Source: Mesostigma viride
Taxonomy: Eukaryota; Streptophyta; Mesostigmatophyceae; Mesostigmatales; Mesostigmataceae
Length of the DNA stretch: 64,000 nt
NCBI GenBank assembly: GCA_009746045.1
Contig: RPFO01000164.1
Coordinates: 2,563,285 to 2,627,284 of the forward strand
Direction of reading: 5' to 3'
The notes beneath the pieces were generated by a model. The model ran no database searches, was not told the origin of the DNA, and worked only from the letters and a program-made list of their open reading frames with translations. A program made the translations under genes and the position numbers. Below are positions 61,682 through 64,000 of this stretch, one piece after another; positions within the stretch are counted from its first letter, which is position 1, and each line of letters starts with the position of its first letter.

Positions 61682-62069
61682 GGGAATACAGTATATTAGT
61701 GTAGAATAGATAGACCGTGGCCATGTACATGTACGCCTCCTACAGGCACTATACTAGCTAAGCCACGCGCTTTATTTAACCATGTACATGCGTGCCGATG
61801 ATGTGCCACACTCCAGATGATGCATGCCTAGCTTTATTTAGTTATGCTGTGCCCATGCAGAGAGCTGCTCTCTGCTGAGATGTCACGCTCTGTATAGCTA
61901 TGATGATCTTCCCCCCCATGACAGGCTCCCCCTTAGCTGGGCATAGCTTGATAGATCATGGGGATGCAGGTGCCCTGGTGCACCTAGAGCAAGTGTTGTT
62001 TACATTCCCACTCTTGCAGGAAGTAGCTTAGAATGTATTATAGGCTCATATGCCCCTTCTCTGGGCTAT

Positions 62070-62382
62070 TAAAATTAAATTAAATTAAATTATAACATGC
62101 CTCCGTGGGGAGGTCATGTAGCACATATTTCATGATGGATGGGGTGGGGGAAGCCGCGTGATCGAACTATCCTAACTCTGTCTAGAAAATCCTAACTGCA
62201 CTACTCATCAAAACGCCTCCTCCGCTTGGGGGGAGGTGGCTTGCCCACAGGGTCGGGCGTGTGCGCCTTGACAATCTTCTTCCACCGCGTCTTGTCCTGC
62301 ATGGCAGTCCAAAGACGGGAGAGAGAGTGGATGCGGTGCTCAAACTGGGCTGGGACCACGAGGTCGTCCAGCAGCATCTGAA
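62070..62382 (-). mobile_element. Truncated LINE-C insertion with 11-bp target duplication
   Basis: ctctgggctat flanks it at 62059-62069 and 62383-62393. On the minus strand it carries the last ORF2 codons (about 62205-62382: VVPAQFEHRIHSLS, RWKKIVKAHTPDPVG, PPKRRRRFDE and stop), then the UTR with the hairpin cctccccacggagg and a taaat-type tail at 62070-62095. Confidence 0.75.
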
Positions 62383-62639
62383 CTCTGGGCTATGTGCTAC
62401 ATATACTCCCAACGGAGTTATGTTCCTAATTAATTAATTAATTAATTAATTAATTAATAGCCTAACCAATAGCCAATGATATCCGCCAGCCTAGCTATGT
62501 GCCTCGCCTAGCACCGCATGTTTGCTCACGCCAAGATAGTAATGCAATGCTCACACGGGTCATAGCGGCACCCACAGGGGGTGCCGGATCGTTTCAACGG
62601 ATCCGATTGTGCACCCTGTGGCATGCCTGAGGCATGAGG

Positions 62640-62755
62640 GACAGGGGGGGGGTCTCTGCCTCCCTCCCGGCTGTGCACAATCAGGGATTAAAAGCACTCA
62701 GGTGCTCCGGACGTGACTCCCCAACAGGAGCACGTGTGTAATTAATTAATTAATG
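62640..62755 (+). mobile_element. LINE-A 3' terminus
   Basis: A hairpin with arms ggtgctcc and ggagcac (around gtgactccccaac) is followed by an AATT tail. No coding region is attached, so it is a strongly truncated insertion or the 3' end of an unrecognised element to its left (62459-62640). Confidence 0.55.
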
Positions 62756-64000
62756 CATAGCAGGACATATCAAGTCTGGGCCAATGTGCCCTACACATGG
62801 ATCATACAGGACCGTACTATCCCAGTTGATCTGCGACCACAAGCGGCGATTAAGCTTTGGGTCCAAACGCGCTGCTGCTGCTGCTATTCATCCACAAACA
62901 TGAAGACGTTCTTGTCAGACTTGATCATGCGGGTGGCCCTCGATGAGCCGACGATCCTCTCCAACTGGGAGGGTTTGTGATGCGCAAGAACACACCACAC
63001 AGGCATAACAGGTGTATCCAATGAGAAACAAGGAGCATCACAAGACGTCACAGGAGGTCACAAGAGGTCACCACAACCCACGTATGGGGGCTCTGGAGCT
63101 TTGGTCCAGAACTGCTTCCTTCCTTAGCGATAGCCGGTAGCATATGCGTCTAGTTGTGGCGGTGTGAGCCCAACACCTATGCCAGCTGCCGCAGGTTCTT
63201 CAGCCTGCAGTTGGTGACGGGTGCACATCCGCTTTGTTGACATGAGATGAAAAGCAAATATGGAATTTGGCTTCCCATTAGACACTCATGAACTTGAAAA
63301 ATTCTAGGAATTCTCCCACGGGCAATTTTAGATAAAAATATCCTCAAGGGACTGTTGTGCAAAAAGGACTCTTGGACATCTCCAAGCCCTGTGGTCCTGG
63401 CTGGTTCTGTGTTTCAAAACATCACCAAAGCAAATGCCACTAGCATGCTGCATTCACTGTTGTTGCGTCCGAGGCCATAACTAGTGTGGCGCAACCATGT
63501 TAATTACACTTGTTCACTCCCAAGAATCACCAGTCTTTATTGAAAGAATGAGCGGACTAGGCCATCATGAATGAATGGCAAGGTGGAACCGAATAAGAAA
63601 ACAATTCAGCACGTAGCGCCTGCCCCCAATCAACAGAGAAAAAGGTGGGTGGGTGGGCGAAAGAAACTACCTAGACAACAAACTGCGTTAGGCTAAAATC
63701 CCCTTCGGCCAAGTAGGACAGCCGTTCATCACCGTCATTCAATTTCTGTGTAACGTCAGACTTGCGTCATGAACACCCTACGAAATACTGAAGCGTCGAA
63801 CTATTCCTACTCCTAGTTCCAAAGCCCACTAGGGCTTGCCACGCAAAGTGCTTTTGTCACTAAATATGGCCACTGACAACTGTCGACTGTCACGTCACTA
63901 GCATGTGACGCCGGGTTTTCAGCAACGTCGTACATTCGTACTTAAGAGCCTAAGGACTACTGGCGCCCGGCCTGACCAAGGGCAGCCGGCCCAGAATTTC
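62756..64000. other. Right end of window, no recognised gene
   Basis: An open frame at 62753-62980 ends NMKTFLSDLIMRVALDEP and might be a fragment of a real protein, but I cannot support it. Short direct repeats of acaggaggtcacaagaggtc lie at 63045-63070. Confidence 0.4.

Larger units (their letters stand above)
60149..62458 (+). mobile_element. ORF1-only (half-LINE-like) retroelement
   Basis: It has a leader (60149-60514), a broken ORF1 (60515-61681), a 3' UTR, and, after removing the insertion at 62070-62382, the terminal hairpin (actcccaacggagt near 62405) and a long AATT tail ending at 62458. There is no trace of ORF2 between ORF1 and the tail. The relic at 27750-28850 has the same plan. 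Confidence 0.55.

Overview
The window looks like nuclear DNA of a unicellular green alga, probably a flagellate. It has GC-rich coding sequence, small GT-AG introns, dense nested non-LTR retroelements and a 15-exon gene for OFD1, a basal-body protein. I cannot name the species. A 20.4-kb integrated polinton-like virus (PLV) sits in a retroelement-rich stretch about 9 kb upstream of the first host gene.

Left flank, 1-3860: broken non-LTR retroelement pieces (reverse transcriptase, an L1-type ORF1 and 3' ends with a small hairpin and an AATT-repeat tail). Provirus, 3865-24272: 0.76-kb terminal inverted repeats (TIRs) and a candidate 4-bp target duplication TTAC. Genes left of about 15.9 kb run leftward: three unknown proteins, an Ig-like/LamG-like adhesin, a 54-residue protein, the major capsid protein, a small hydrophobic protein, the minor capsid (penton) protein, two small proteins and a very large fibre-like protein. 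That last gene appears split by a 1.7-kb AT-rich insert with inverted ends. Genes to the right run rightward: a charged coiled-coil protein, the packaging ATPase, a frameshifted basic protein, a tyrosine recombinase and an archaeo-eukaryotic primase fused to a UL9-like superfamily 2 helicase. I see no protein-primed DNA polymerase B, no rve integrase and no adenovirus-type protease. The primase part is broken by a one-base homopolymer shift and the basic gene by two shifts, so this copy is either slightly decayed or carries sequencing indels.

Right flank, 24277-29600: a non-LTR element with a C-terminal zinc knuckle and restriction-like endonuclease, then a rearranged set of its 3' ends, with further LINE insertions that show clean target-site duplications. 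Host genes follow: a RING-type zinc protein (30934-31596, minus) diverging from OFD1 (33539-52143, plus). The OFD1 introns carry many minisatellites and microsatellites, and one 5-kb intron holds a composite repeat and a LINE.

52144-64000: a tandem duplication, a long AT-rich tract without recognisable genes, a reverse transcriptase pseudogene, a possible host first exon, an ORF1-only (half-LINE-like) element and more LINE 3' ends. No tRNA, rRNA or CRISPR array was recognised. All homology calls are from reading motifs; no database search was possible.
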